In this document: piece after piece, positions 1 through 10,047 of the stretch
Position numbering within the stretch: position 1 is the stretch's first letter
Layout: the number at the start of each line of letters is the position of its first letter
Assembly: GCA_013423325.1 (NCBI GenBank)
Contig: BLJB01000088.1
Coordinates: 451-64,450 of the forward strand
Origin: Usnea hakonensis
Taxonomy: Eukaryota > Ascomycota > Lecanoromycetes > Lecanorales > Parmeliaceae
DNA: 64,000 nt
Reading direction: 5' to 3'
Notes under the pieces: generated by a model
What the model was told of the DNA's origin: nothing
The model's input: only the letters and a program-made list of their open reading frames with translations
Databases searched by the model: none
Made by a program: the position numbers and the translations under genes

Positions 1-905
1 GGACTTGGACGAGGGGGGGGCAGCGCGATAGAAGCGTTGCGGTGTATGTTGGTCTTTCGTAATATTAGGGACTGGATATAGATCGATGAATTATTGTATA
101 CTAGGGGCTAGGCTAGATATATAAGACGAAAGACAAGGAANNCTAAACCGTCGGCTATCGCATAGATCAACCTAACTAGACTCAGATCCACACCGTGACA
201 TTTAGAATATATATTAAGAAAGGCGTTACTTCGTCTATAAAGTTATTAAATTATTATTAAATAGTTTAATTAGTCGCGGTTATATCTTCTTAAAGCGATT
301 TCTTTTTTATTATTAATAATATAACTCTTTTATTAATTACTCTTCTATTTAGTAATACCGTATTATTTAGATATACTAGTAATACTCCGTATTATTTAGA
401 ATATATCTAGTATATTATTATTAGGCCGTTAATCTATAAATACCCCCTTTTAGGTTCTTTTAGCTCGTCTAAAGCCTCGAGCAAAATAGTAATAGAATTA
501 TTAATATCGTACGATTAACGGATTAATTAAATAATATTAGAACTATAACTAGACTAATATTAATAATAGTATATAACGAGGATTCAATTAATAAGGAGGT
601 AAAATCTATATATAGATATAAGAAAGATATATAGGTAGAGAGGTACTAAGGCGCTAAACCCGAATAGGAAGAAGGTTACGTGTCTCCTTTAGCCCTATAT
701 CAGCCTTACAAGTAGTTACACTCGTAACACTTAGGGCTAGAGCTACTCCTCTACGCTAGTCCTATTTAGAAAAGATAAGACTTAAATAATAATTATAGAA
801 AGATATAAAGAAAAAATCTATATAGATAGATATAGGCTAGTTATGTAGGCCTCTATAGGAGGCTACCCCTTTTATAACTACTAATTATAGGCCAGCGTAT
901 ATATT
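1..905. repeat. AT-rich, TA-dense RIP-like relic
   Basis: This stretch is far more AT-rich than the rest of the window and is dominated by TA, TTA and ATA words (tattattaat, atatatctag), with stops in every frame and no open frame of note. That is the usual look of a transposon copy after repeat-induced point mutation in ascomycetes. The composition returns to normal abruptly around 900-910. Two ambiguous bases (NN) stand at 141-142. The element class cannot be told because no domain survives. Confidence 0.7.
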
Positions 906-1458
906 CTACTGTCAGACCCCTGGACCCTTCCCTAGTGGCTATAGCTCCATTTTGACTGCAAGCTAATTACCGAATTGCAGGCCCATTCCAACACTTATGT
1001 TCAGTAGTACCTAGGTACCTAGCTGCATCTAGTTTAGCGGGGTAAGATACGCCTCGCTTGGGAGATATGCAGGTCATCCCCTCTCGTTGTTGATGGGGCT
1101 GAGTCTCGCTAAGGCAACAAGGCTGTAAATCCAGTTTATCATCTTTCCCTTGCTAGCAATCTCAAGATGAAGGATAAGTAGGACCCAGGGTGATCTGACA
1201 CCGCTACGTTACAAGCTACAAATCTTTTTTCGAGGGTGAAATTGAACAGTAGCCCTTTGGGACAGCCTTCATGATATTAGGATTACAGCTAGCTTCCTCG
1301 TTGTCGAGTTCAGATTATTGATAGACTATAGGGCGGTGTGAGTATTTCCTGACCCTCACAGGACTTTGTATTTGTCGTTGACACGGGGAGAATTAGAGAA
1401 GGAGTGCAAAGTTTTTGCTATTGTCAGAAGCGCCTATCTAAAGCAGTTTTTTTCTGCC
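906..1458. other. Gene-free stretch downstream of the AT-rich relic
   Basis: Normal base composition. It serves as the upstream region of the two-TM gene that follows. I see no clear TATA box, RNA gene or repeat. Confidence 0.5.
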
Positions 1459-2566
1459 ATGACCACTAGAGCCCCTCCACCAGCGCTTTCTATGCGCCCG
1501 CTCCAGGCCTCCGTCACTCCTGGTTCTGCCACACCACCAGGAGCACGTCCGAGACAAGCTACGACTGCGACGTCCCATCATCCTAGAAGTCACACCCAAA
1601 ATCCTGTCCCTCCGTCCAAAATAGCAACGGTGCGATCTTGGATCGGCCGAACGAAAATCTATCTCGGAGCGGCGATTGGAATTTTAACGCTTATTGTGAC
1701 CATCGTTTCTTTGCTGCCTTCTTTTGCAGGAGGCAGATATGGTAAGGAGGCTTTGGAGCTAGCACTGTGGACTGCGAGGAAGGACTACGTGGAAGCATGT
1801 CAGACGGTATGTTCCAGGGCGATTGGTAATGGAAGTAGTGGCTGCTAAGGATGGATGATAGTACCTCAATCATACGAATATTGATTGTCAACATGCGCTG
1901 GAGAAGGGACTGCCACCACCTCCTGGCCTGGATCGGATTGCTGCTAGGTCTCTTCAGAAGCTGAAGGATCATGTACAGTGGTTAGAGCTGCAGCCACTGA
2001 CCCATGAGACTGACGACCACGCGGTGGGGCTACGCTTGTACCTTTTGACTGGAATAATAATACTCGCCTTGATATTAATCCGGCAGTGGAACAGGTTCAC
2101 ACGTTTGGTACGAAGGCAACGGGCAGAGCTGCGGTGGTTGGACGGATCAGATGACTTTGAGCTTCATGACCAACAATGGGAGGCTTATAGCGTCGCGGAG
2201 CCCGCGATGTTGAGAATGCAAGCAATCTCAACCGGGCTTGGTGTCGAAAACCGCCGGGTTCCCAAGTCGAGGAAGATACAAGCAATCTCAACCGGGATTG
2301 GTGTCGAAAACCGCCGGGTTCCCAAGTCGAGGAAGATACAAGCAATCTCAACCGGGATTGGTGTCGAAAAACGCTGGGTTTCCAAGTCGAGGAAGATACA
2401 AGCAATCTCAACCGGGATTGGTGTCGAAAAACGCTGGGTTTCCAAGTCGAGGAAGATACCTCCAGGGGGGCAGCTGATGTCACAAGATATAGCTCATCGA
2501 ATGGATTCGATTAACGACGAATTCTCTAGACTACGAAAGCGCTTCAAGCGGAGCGGGAGCGCGTAG
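1459..2566 (+). CDS. Two-TM fungal protein with four 20-residue tandem repeats
   Basis: Two exons, 1459-1806 and 1862-2566, separated by a 55-nt phase-0 intron (donor GTATGT, branch GCTAAG, acceptor TAG), give 350 residues. I chose the first in-frame ATG; the frame stays open further upstream without one. After a Pro/Thr-rich N-terminus comes a hydrophobic segment at about residues 73-90 (IYLGAAIGILTLIVTIVSLL), then a conserved-looking ALWTARKDYVEAC stretch with Cys residues and GLPPPPG, and a second TM segment (LTGIIILALILI). Short fungal proteins with this TM / WTARKDF-type / PPPG arrangement are common in filamentous ascomycetes and have no known function. Four 20-residue repeats follow TM2. 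The frame then ends in a short basic tail. A Glu/Arg-rich coiled-coil-like frame continues in the next frame (about 2545-2724), so the stop at 2566 may result from a one-base deletion. Exon structure is well supported; function is unknown. Confidence 0.7.
2221..2460 (+). repeat. Four-copy 60-bp tandem repeat inside a coding region
   Basis: Four head-to-tail 60-bp units begin at 2221, 2281, 2341 and 2401. Units 1 and 2 differ at one base, units 3 and 4 at one base (the last), and the two pairs differ at three further bases. Each unit encodes 20 residues (AISTGxGVExRxVxKSRKIQ), so copy-number change keeps the reading frame. Four of the six frames stay open across the array, which creates long antisense shadow frames. 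Confidence 0.97.
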
Positions 2567-4140
2567 AAAAGGAGTGTAGGAGAACGGACCATGAGGAAGC
2601 AAGGTGGACACAATCAGTCAATATGCACAGTGCCAAACTGGATGGAGTATACTCCTCGGCATTTGTCTACTTGCATACAGGGTTCAGCAGCTGGAATTGG
2701 GACCATCAGGAGAGCGCAGACTGACACGGAGTCCGGATACTTGTGCAAAGAAAGGAAACGCCCTAACTTGGGCTAATTTGGACGGAGCCGTGGAGTATCA
2801 CATTGGCAAAATACGTCCGGCGAGGCGCCCTTTCAATACCAGCAGAGCCGTAGCTGCCAAACAAGCACAACGACTAGACACAGGCATCATCCCTTGTCCG
2901 TGGCCAAACTCTCGTCGTGAGACGCGAAATCCGAGGAAGGGAAAGCGGGGTTCTCGGTACTCACATCCTCTGAACGAGTCTAAAACTCTGCATAGGTTCG
3001 AGGACTCAGAATTATACAAATATATAAGAGTTCGGTATAATTTAAGGGCTTAATTATTGCCCAGCTTCAGGTAGCTAGACTATTTATTGCACCTTTTGGT
3101 CAGTAGAAAGAGGGCAGGACGGGGGTTTGGTTTTGTTCAAATCAGATCATTTCGGCCAATGCAATGCCGAATCAACATTGGGTCTCCGTCACGGTCCCAC
3201 TCGGCTGTATAGTGCCTGCATCTTAGGTTGCTCATGGCCAATCAACGTACAGTAGAGGGCCGATTCGAAGTGCATGATCAGTAAATCTATATAGATCTTC
3301 CAGATTTGGAGTCTTGAATTTAGAAGATTGAAGTTGGTTGACAGGACCTTGAGTGTAGAGAGAGATTTAGTCTGAATTAGCGGAGACGCTTCAAATCCGT
3401 TAGATTGCCTATAGTACGGGTCTATAGATTAAATATAGTTTCGTAGTTGAGGTGAACTCTGTACACTGGTGTCTTGGGCCCGTGGCACAGTCGTGGAAGC
3501 GCCCAATATTCGACGGCGCTTCCACTACTCACAGAGTCTGCCTAGAGGCTAGCATATATGAAGGGGGATGAGTCACCAATTGCGTGTATAAGAAGAGGAC
3601 GAAACCCTCGATCCCCCAGACAACACAACCGATAAGTCCTACAACTGTGCCCGTCTCTCAGCTCCAAGGTCAACCAAAAAAGCCACCGTCAGTTCTACCT
3701 TGCCCTTGACTCTTTTACTTGTACTGAGTGGACCAAGTCTTAACATCAGCTATCGCAAATTCGATCACCCGCGAAGACGCAGTGCCCCAAATGCAAGAAG
3801 AACAATATTACGGGGAAGACTAAGTGCGAAGACTGCGGAGCACTTTTGCCTATCCTTATCAAAACGTAAAGGTAAAGTGTTGCTCTTCATCTTCTGTACA
3901 ACCCATTGTCAAATAGCTTATGTGTCTCGACAGAATGCCAACAGAACTTGCAAATGCTATTGTCGGTGGAAATGGGCGTGCCTGTCGTTTCCAATTCTCC
4001 ATTCGAGTCCCTTTTGAAACTTGTTGAAGGATTAGAAAGTGATATGTTTGCAAATTGGGATCGAAAGTGGTGTTTCAGACGTGTACTGGCGACGACATCT
4101 ATGCCATGAGACCTAGCTTTAGATAATCATTTCTTGAGAC
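2567..4140. other. Mostly gene-free; possible frameshifted tail and a CxxC...CxxC mini-ORF
   Basis: About 2545-2724 carries a Glu/Arg-rich frame (QAERERVEKEC, DHEEARW) that looks like the displaced C-terminus of the preceding gene. A frame at 2604-3053 has no ATG and no recognisable content. A TATA-like TGTATAAGAAG lies at about 3582. At 3783-3866 a short frame reads CPKCKKNN...KCEDCGALL, two zinc-ribbon-like CxxC knuckles, but no start codon can be placed. Nothing else is supported. Confidence 0.4.
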
Positions 4141-5087
4141 TCAAGTTTGCGCATGCCCGTCCAAAAACCATTTCTTCCACCATAAAGCGGCTTGCGGAAA
4201 TCCCAGATTTTCAAGTTCCGCCCTCAAGCGTTTCCTCCATTCGAAATCTTCAGATTCTGCAACTGGTGGGTCGAAATCAAGCCCAGGTGAGAAAGCGGGC
4301 TTGGTGGCTATCCAGAAACGGGGATAAAACCCGGCCGCCTCCCAGTCTATAATTCCTGCGATACTTCCATCGTCAGATACGATGATGTTGCTAGGCCCGA
4401 GATCCGGGTGGTAGAAATGAAACTCTGCCTTCAGGGCGGGAGAATCAGGCGAGGGGAGTGAGAAATGGCTCATGCACTCCTCATGGGTCAATGGGCCTAT
4501 AAGCTCAGAACTGGATACCGCAAGAAATGGTTCGAGAAGGGGCTTTCCCGTCACACTTCTCAGTGTCGGAGAAGTGTGACGGGCCAGCAGGTCGCAATAC
4601 CGGGCCACGGTTTCGACGGCCGAGGTCCGCTGTGAATGCGTTAGATGTATCCAGGCATCTCGGAGTGTAGATCCCTGGACTCGCTTTATGAGCAAGAATG
4701 ACCTGTCGTGCTCCGTCCATGTGTGGATGACGTCCGGTGTGGTTATCTGCGGCGCAACCTTTTGGACGAAACGGATCGTGTTGGCTTCGGACTCCTGGTT
4801 GGCGATGTAAAGTTTGACTTGCAGAAAACTTGTCTGCCTATCGTCCAGACCACGGACAGGGTTCCTCCTTCGTGCACAATTTTCATCGAATCCGAAAGTT
4901 CTGTCAATGGCGGCGAGGCAATTTCATTGTCCTTTGGCGAGCGAAGAATGTAGGTGTATTGGTCTTCTTGCCAGGCAGCGATCACATTGTCTGGCGGATT
5001 GGTATTGGTTCTTTCACATACCATTGATCCAATTAGCCAGCAATTCTGATCGATTTGCTTGATCGATTCCTTGAGGAATAGAGGCAT
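4141..5087 (-). pseudogene. APH-family phosphotransferase (kinase-like), one-base frameshift
   Basis: Both halves belong to one fungal aminoglycoside/choline-kinase-like (APH, protein-kinase-like fold) protein. The N-terminal part (from ATG at 5087) carries CWLIGSMVCERT, NPPDNV and SMKIVHEGG. The C-terminal part has the catalytic-loop motif HPDLGPSN and the metal-binding IIDWEAAGFYP, ending at TGA 4141. These enzymes transfer phosphate from ATP to a small molecule; this family's substrate is unknown. The frame changes at about 4818-4821: upstream ends in VFCK and downstream continues VKLYIANQESEANTIRFVQ, one base short of continuous. There are no intron signals there. Either the gene has just been inactivated or one base is missing in the assembly. 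Apart from this, the family's usual motifs are intact. Confidence 0.75.
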
Positions 5088-6017
5088 AACGCTGAAGATG
5101 TGGGAGGACACGGGACGAGATTAGGTTTTCAATTTTCTTGTGATTCTTGAAATCTCAGGGCCAGCGCAGGGACCACAAGATGGAGCAGTCTGAAGGAGGG
5201 AACAGAAGACTAGAAGAATCGTCTGTGGAGGTGTCAAGTATGTGTTTGATGACCAAGACCTGGCTAATGTAACAAGGTCGCAGTCTAGTTGTTGGTAGGG
5301 GAACAAACTTTTAAGTTGGGCGCCAAACGAGTCTTAGCCAGTGCTGCGAGTAGCACCATCGGGTAAATGTAAACCTATCAACTATCATCGGACTTTGGAC
5401 AGTGATGAGGGTCTTGCGCTAGCAATATTCTGGCGCGAAAATGATGTCGTCAAACATCTTTCTGCTGACCCTTAATGAAGCATGCTCACCCCGAAGTCCA
5501 TTTTTACACAGACGGACTGGACTTTGCTGTCTCATTTCCATAAATGGACCGCGTAGCCTTGCAATCTCGCTGGATAATAGTCATAGCGTTGCCAAGCGCC
5601 AGATTCACGAGAGAAATTTCTGCTCTGGGCATGACTTTCCTAGACTTGAGAAGGGCAATCTGTCAGTCTATCATTGTTTCCCTCGAATTTGTACACATGT
5701 AGCGAGCAGATACGAACCAGCCCAAGGCTCTGATGCGGCTACTCGTTGGGACGGTGCACGCCAACGGTTACTCTATGCAAGAAGCTGATTTATGCCTGAA
5801 GTGTTGGATTATGATGATTATTCAATGCAAGTCATGTAGAGGCCTCGTTTATGGGTCAATTAGCATTGCAGCCACTGCTATGTAAATGCTGTGGAGTATT
5901 AAGGAAGGAGAATGGTAATAGCTACTCCGTACTGATCCACCAATGCGGGGTGACTGATCAATGACTAATCAAATCGAAGGCCATCTATTGGCTGATTTCC
6001 AACATGAAGCTAACCCC
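5088..6017. other. Gene-free stretch
   Basis: Upstream of the reverse-strand kinase-like gene and downstream of the wall protein. A forward frame at 5441-5788 has no recognisable domain and ordinary intergenic composition. TACTCCGTACT occurs at 5923-5933, one of several copies of this word in the window. Confidence 0.45.
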
Positions 6018-6812
6018 TCACAGCACAAGCCCAACCCCAATCATAGTGACAATCAGACCTTGAAATCCTACAACAACTCTCCCTGCACCCCCTTTAAAAG
6101 CCAATACACCTCCCCCACCAGGCGTCAACCCTGGTCCCGTCGTCGTACTAGGCAGCGCGCTCCCATGCGCGCCCGTACCCCCTACCGTTGGCCGACTTCC
6201 AGTCCTATTATAAAAAAGCGGTAGTGTACTACTACTCACGACCAAGGGAGCCGTGGTGGCTGGATAGACGAATGGAGCGCTGGAACTGATGGTGGGGGAG
6301 TATCCGGTGGCGGTGCTGGAGGCTGACGGAGCAGATGATATTGGCACGCACGATACAGAGACTACTTTCTGGGGTATGATGTCGTAGGTGGAGTCGACGT
6401 AGGCTAGGGTACCGTCTTCGAGGGTGAAGGTGCAGTTGGATGTGGGGGTGAATGGGCTAGTGAAGACACTTGCGGGTGAGATGGAGTAGACGATTAGTGG
6501 ATTCGCTGTACAGGGAGATGAGGGGTTAGTGATGTCAGACGTGGGATATGTTGGCTCGAGTAGTGGAGACAGACATTTCGAAGCGGTGAGTGGAGTGTAT
6601 AAGCGTGATAGATAGGGAAGGGACGTACTTATGGGGGTTGTGACTCCATCCTCTGGTACACTGATGTTGTAATACGGATATGGTAGGGTACTTGAATAGC
6701 CCGTGAGAATGTATTTGGCGGTAGGCACTTGACGCGCTTCAAGTGAGGCGGACACAGGATAAGATACTACGGCGAAGAGCGTCAAGATGAGCCACGTAGT
6801 GATAGGTTTCAT
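6018..6812 (-). CDS. Secreted, probably GPI-anchored Ser/Thr-rich surface protein
   Basis: Two exons on the reverse strand, 6812-6629 and 6505-6018, with a 123-nt intron (donor GTACGT, branch CACTAACC, acceptor ACAG), give 223 residues. The start is the ATG that opens a classic signal peptide (MKPITTWLILTLFAVVSYPV, cleavage near SA). The mature part has two Cys residues (NCTFTL and VSVSCVP), N-glycosylation sites, a Ser/Thr/Ala-rich linker and a Gly-rich region, and ends in a hydrophobic tail (VGFQGLIVTMIGVGLVL) of the type replaced by a GPI anchor. It should sit at the plasma membrane or cell wall. The intron length is a multiple of three and lacks stops, so intron retention would also give a full-length product, but the branch and splice signals are textbook. 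No known domain seen. Confidence 0.75.
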   Translation of the reverse strand: MKPITTWLILTLFAVVSYPVSASLEARQVPTAKYILTGYSSTLPYPYYNISVPEDGVTTPISTSLPYLSRLYTPLTASKCLSPLLEPTYPTSDITNPSSPCTANPLIVYSISPASVFTSPFTPTSNCTFTLEDGTLAYVDSTYDIIPQKVVSVSCVPISSAPSASSTATGYSPTISSSAPFVYPATTAPLVVSSSTLPLFYNRTGSRPTVGGTGAHGSALPSTTTGPGLTPGGGGVLAFKGGAGRVVVGFQGLIVTMIGVGLVL

Positions 6813-8512
6813 GGCTGAAATTGCAAGAGACTGTGCGAGATGAGCTTTGAGAGAGAGAGAATGACGGCCAGTGTATCTTCCTCGCAGTGAGGAAATGGAG
6901 CGAGTGTAAATGGGAACAGATGCGAGTGATGGAGGGGGAATGTAGGTAAGAGTAACTTGTGCTGCGCACCGCAGCAAAATCCAAGTGGCCAGGTATGTTG
7001 TATGTTGTAAGCGCTAGGCCATTTCCATTTTCCCTCCCGCAATCCTTCGTCACCCAAGATTGCCCGTCTGCCCATCTGGCTCTCATAGTCTTCATATCTG
7101 ATCTTTGCAACGTCCTCCGCTTTAATTGAACGGTACCGTCAGAACCTTTTTACTTCCAAATGACGTAGCATGGCGGCACGACCGAGGTCTGACTCATCAA
7201 AGTTACTATCTGCAATGTCAACACATTTATAAATAGTATCGTGTAATTAGCTTGAGGTTGCAGTTGTAGATGGAGTTTTAGGCGATATCCTAGACTTGGA
7301 GCTTCTTCTGCAGTAGAACCTTTCGGATCGTTTTAGCGGTACTGGAGAGAGGGACTATATCCTTTACGATCGGACCCTGCAAGGAAGTTATATAGCCTAG
7401 ATGGTTTTTTATAATACTCCTCTTAGTCGACTATATCTATTGACTATGATGATCCAGGCGCGTTCGACGGACTTCGTGTAGTAATAAGTTTGGCATATAC
7501 ATTGTTAATATCGAACCTTGCGGATATTATATCTATTATCTAACTCTAAGACTAAGCTTCAAGATCTAGACTATAGTATAAGTAGCTTTGACTAATCCAC
7601 TATTATCATTCTTTCAATTACTCTACTCTATTAAGTATGCGGTCACGTCTTCCTTGCTTATGGCGGTCCCCTTCTAGACACTCATACAACATAATAGGTG
7701 TAAATCACCGCAATAATCTCAAACCTTGAGAAGGGATATAAAACAGGGCCCAAAAATCGGCCATGTCAGTCATGAATAATGGTGTGACTGCCAAGCAGGT
7801 AGAGGTAGGCTTACCACCCGGCGGACAATCGTGCAGCACTTGGTAATTGAGCGCCTCGGAAAGGATGGACGGGACTTGAGATCTGCGTTTCCCAGTTCTC
7901 TGTGTTGTGCGAATAGTTGTCGAGCTTGGTACTTGATGTACCCAATTTTCCACGCGCATTCCATCCATGAGATTTAAGTGCGAGGAAGGTATTTTTCCGT
8001 TTCTGAAGTATTGGTATTACGCTAAATGCTTGACGGATTGACGCCCTTTGCCAGGTGCACACTGCTTTTGAGCGAGTCATGTCTCTACCAGATGGTGTTC
8101 AATGAGAACTTCTTGGACGGCGAAAGCGGCTCCATTACATCAGATGTAGAAGGATATATCCTCATCAAATGACGATCTGCAAGTCCAGGAAATTCAATCT
8201 ATTTGAACGTCTCGTGAGGTAGCAAATCTTCAAATTTCGTTGGAATGGCCCGGCGATCGTGCCGACCGAGCGGGACTTATAGTCGTGGTGGAATTGGTAG
8301 AATGAATGTGGGGCGGAGTATCAGACGTCATTTTGTTGAGCTCTGGTTGGAGTAAGCAAGGTACTGAGAAGAGCAGTGTGCTTAGCATTTTCGCGTCGTA
8401 AGCATATTGATTGAGAGTAGACAAGCCTGATTGAGAGTAGACTAGCCTGATTGTTCATGTATAACACTTTTTTCGGAGTCCAATGGGGGAGGAAGGTTTC
8501 TAGCTACATATA
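6813..8512. other. Intergenic, partly AT-rich
   Basis: The first 150 bases are the 5' side of the wall-protein gene. About 7205-7660 is AT-rich. Short reverse frames at 7705-8080 overlap in several frames and show no domain. A 22-bp direct repeat (gattgagagtagac-agcct) lies at 8410-8453. No gene supported. Confidence 0.45.
7205..7660. repeat. Moderately AT-rich, possibly RIP-affected relic
   Basis: TA-rich words (ttatatagcc, tattatatctattatc, ctatagtataag) are denser here than in the flanks and no coding frame is present. The bias is weaker than at the left edge of the window, so a RIP origin is only a suggestion. Confidence 0.35.
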
Positions 8513-9451
8513 TCAAAGTGAGTGCTCTTGCCCTTGCTGGCCCTTCTCCGCCACCCATGCATGAAGCATCTCAGATACTTTGGCATTCTTCTTGGATTCG
8601 GCAATGGCAAGAGCGTCATGGATCCCCCAACAGTCTTTGATTGATGGATCAGCACCTCGATCGAGCAGGAAGCGTACCACCTCACCGCCATCATCGCCAC
8701 GGCATGCATAACACAGCGGTGTTCCCCAATGGTTGGGCCATTGTCCTTCGCAATCCATCGCATTGACATCAAGTCCGAGTTCATCGACGAGGTACTTCAC
8801 CATAGCCATTCTGATAACCTGATCTTCGTCGTCATGGTGTGACGCAGCTGCTGAAGCGGCGTAATGTAAGGTGCGTGGACCAAGCTGCGCACCTATGGAG
8901 CGGAGAAGCTTGAAGATCTCCACGGTATTTCCAGCTGCGACGAGCTCAAGCAATGGTGGGCATCGATATGGGTCCGGATGTCTGTCCTCTACCGAGGCGC
9001 CATGATCAAGACACCAGTGCACAAGCGACTCGTCACCGCACACGTATTGTAGAAGAGTTTTTCCGCCTCCTAGAGCACCACCGGTCTGATTAATATCCCA
9101 ACCATGATCAACCAGAAGTTGTAAAAGTGGAATTGATGCAGAAAGAGCTACCATTCCTGGAGACAATCGGTCTGGCTGCGCGCCTTCATGTTCGAGCAGA
9201 TGACGTAAAATTTCAGTGTTACCATTACATACAGCTCTACGTACACTCCATGAGAGCAGTTCCTGGTCTTTCTGCGGATCGTTTGTGGAAGCTGCTTTGA
9301 TGCCTCTTAAGACTTCAGTGAGATCATTTGTTGCGCAACCCTTGGATATGATGGCGTAAGTGGAAGGGTTCTTGGACGGAAGTTCAGTCGAAGCGGATTG
9401 AGAAGGAGAATCATTGGGGGTTTCCGAGACAGACGGAGAGTCGAGGGTCAT
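8513..9451 (-). CDS. Ankyrin-repeat protein
   Basis: Single exon, 312 residues from the ATG at 9451; the frame opens further upstream but the extension looks non-coding. After a Ser/Pro-rich N-terminus come about five ankyrin-type units, recognisable from NTEILRHLLEHEGAQPD, SLVHWCLDHGASVED, NTVEIFKLLRSIGAQLG, AMVKYLVDELGLDVNAMD and GGEVVRFLLDRGADPSIKD. The last unit is the best conserved (TPLCYACR...). Ankyrin stacks bind other proteins; the partner cannot be inferred and there is no signal peptide or TM segment, so it is probably intracellular. Many such stand-alone ankyrin genes occur in accessory parts of filamentous fungal genomes. Confidence 0.87.
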   Translation of the reverse strand: MTLDSPSVSETPNDSPSQSASTELPSKNPSTYAIISKGCATNDLTEVLRGIKAASTNDPQKDQELLSWSVRRAVCNGNTEILRHLLEHEGAQPDRLSPGMVALSASIPLLQLLVDHGWDINQTGGALGGGKTLLQYVCGDESLVHWCLDHGASVEDRHPDPYRCPPLLELVAAGNTVEIFKLLRSIGAQLGPRTLHYAASAAASHHDDEDQVIRMAMVKYLVDELGLDVNAMDCEGQWPNHWGTPLCYACRGDDGGEVVRFLLDRGADPSIKDCWGIHDALAIAESKKNAKVSEMLHAWVAEKGQQGQEHSL

Positions 9452-9816
9452 ATTGCTAATTTCTATGGTTGAGGCGGAGTATCGTTTCCTTCCCTGGCAT
9501 AAAATGAAGAAGAGTGTGGTGAGTGCAGAATAGTGTGTAGGTAGGTAGGTAGTCAACTTTTGTGGATGGCAAGTCTGTCGGTATGAATACCTTAACTTAA
9601 GCTAACACGTCTTAGCGCTGAATAAAATACAACGGAATGTCTCAAAGCTGATACAACATATTTACGGTGATCTCAACATGCACAGAGTCTCGTCATTTCT
9701 GTGGAGATAACAACAAGCATGACACGATGATTTTGAAAAGTCTAGTCGTACAATAACGTCGACTTATGTCCTTTATTCCTATTTAGGGCCTTTGTTGCGC
9801 ATGACGGAAGATGTGA
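9452..9816. other. Short gene-free stretch
   Basis: Upstream of the ankyrin gene on the reverse strand. Nothing recognisable is present. Confidence 0.4.
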
Positions 9817-10047
9817 TTAACACGATCCAGATTCGTATGGACGTGACCTAGGCAAGAACCTGCGAGCATCAGGTAGCACTATGATACTTTCCTGCATATG
9901 CAAGCAGCTGACATCATGCGTGGCAACACTCATGGCCGTGTCCCGTTTTCGGTCACTCTGCAAGAAACTCACTCCGGCAACCTGCATATCGATGGAATTG
10001 GCAATCAGGAGCGATGCGCAAGCATATTTTAACTTTGTGAGTTTCAT
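9817..10047 (-). CDS. Candidate small secreted peptide gene
   Basis: A 76-residue reverse-strand frame starting at ATG 10047 begins with a short basic stretch and a hydrophobic run (KYACASLLIA) resembling a signal peptide, and ends in Cys. Directly after MQVAG there is a good donor (GTGAGT) and further on an acceptor (ATGCAG). Both lie in the same frame, so the spliced product would be about 49 residues and the unspliced one 76. No domain is recognised and small ORFs of this size arise by chance, so this is only a candidate. Confidence 0.3.
   Translation of the reverse strand: MKLTKLKYACASLLIANSIDMQVAGVSFLQSDRKRDTAMSVATHDVSCLHMQESIIVLPDARRFLPRSRPYESGSC

Noticed and set aside
1..905. Autonomous transposon coding region at the left edge
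   Set aside because: No reverse transcriptase, integrase or transposase motif survives; only composition supports a repeat origin.
2097..2483. Long reverse-strand frames across the 60-bp repeat
   Set aside because: They are open only because the repeat unit is a multiple of three without stops; the forward frame joins a spliced TM protein and is the plausible one.
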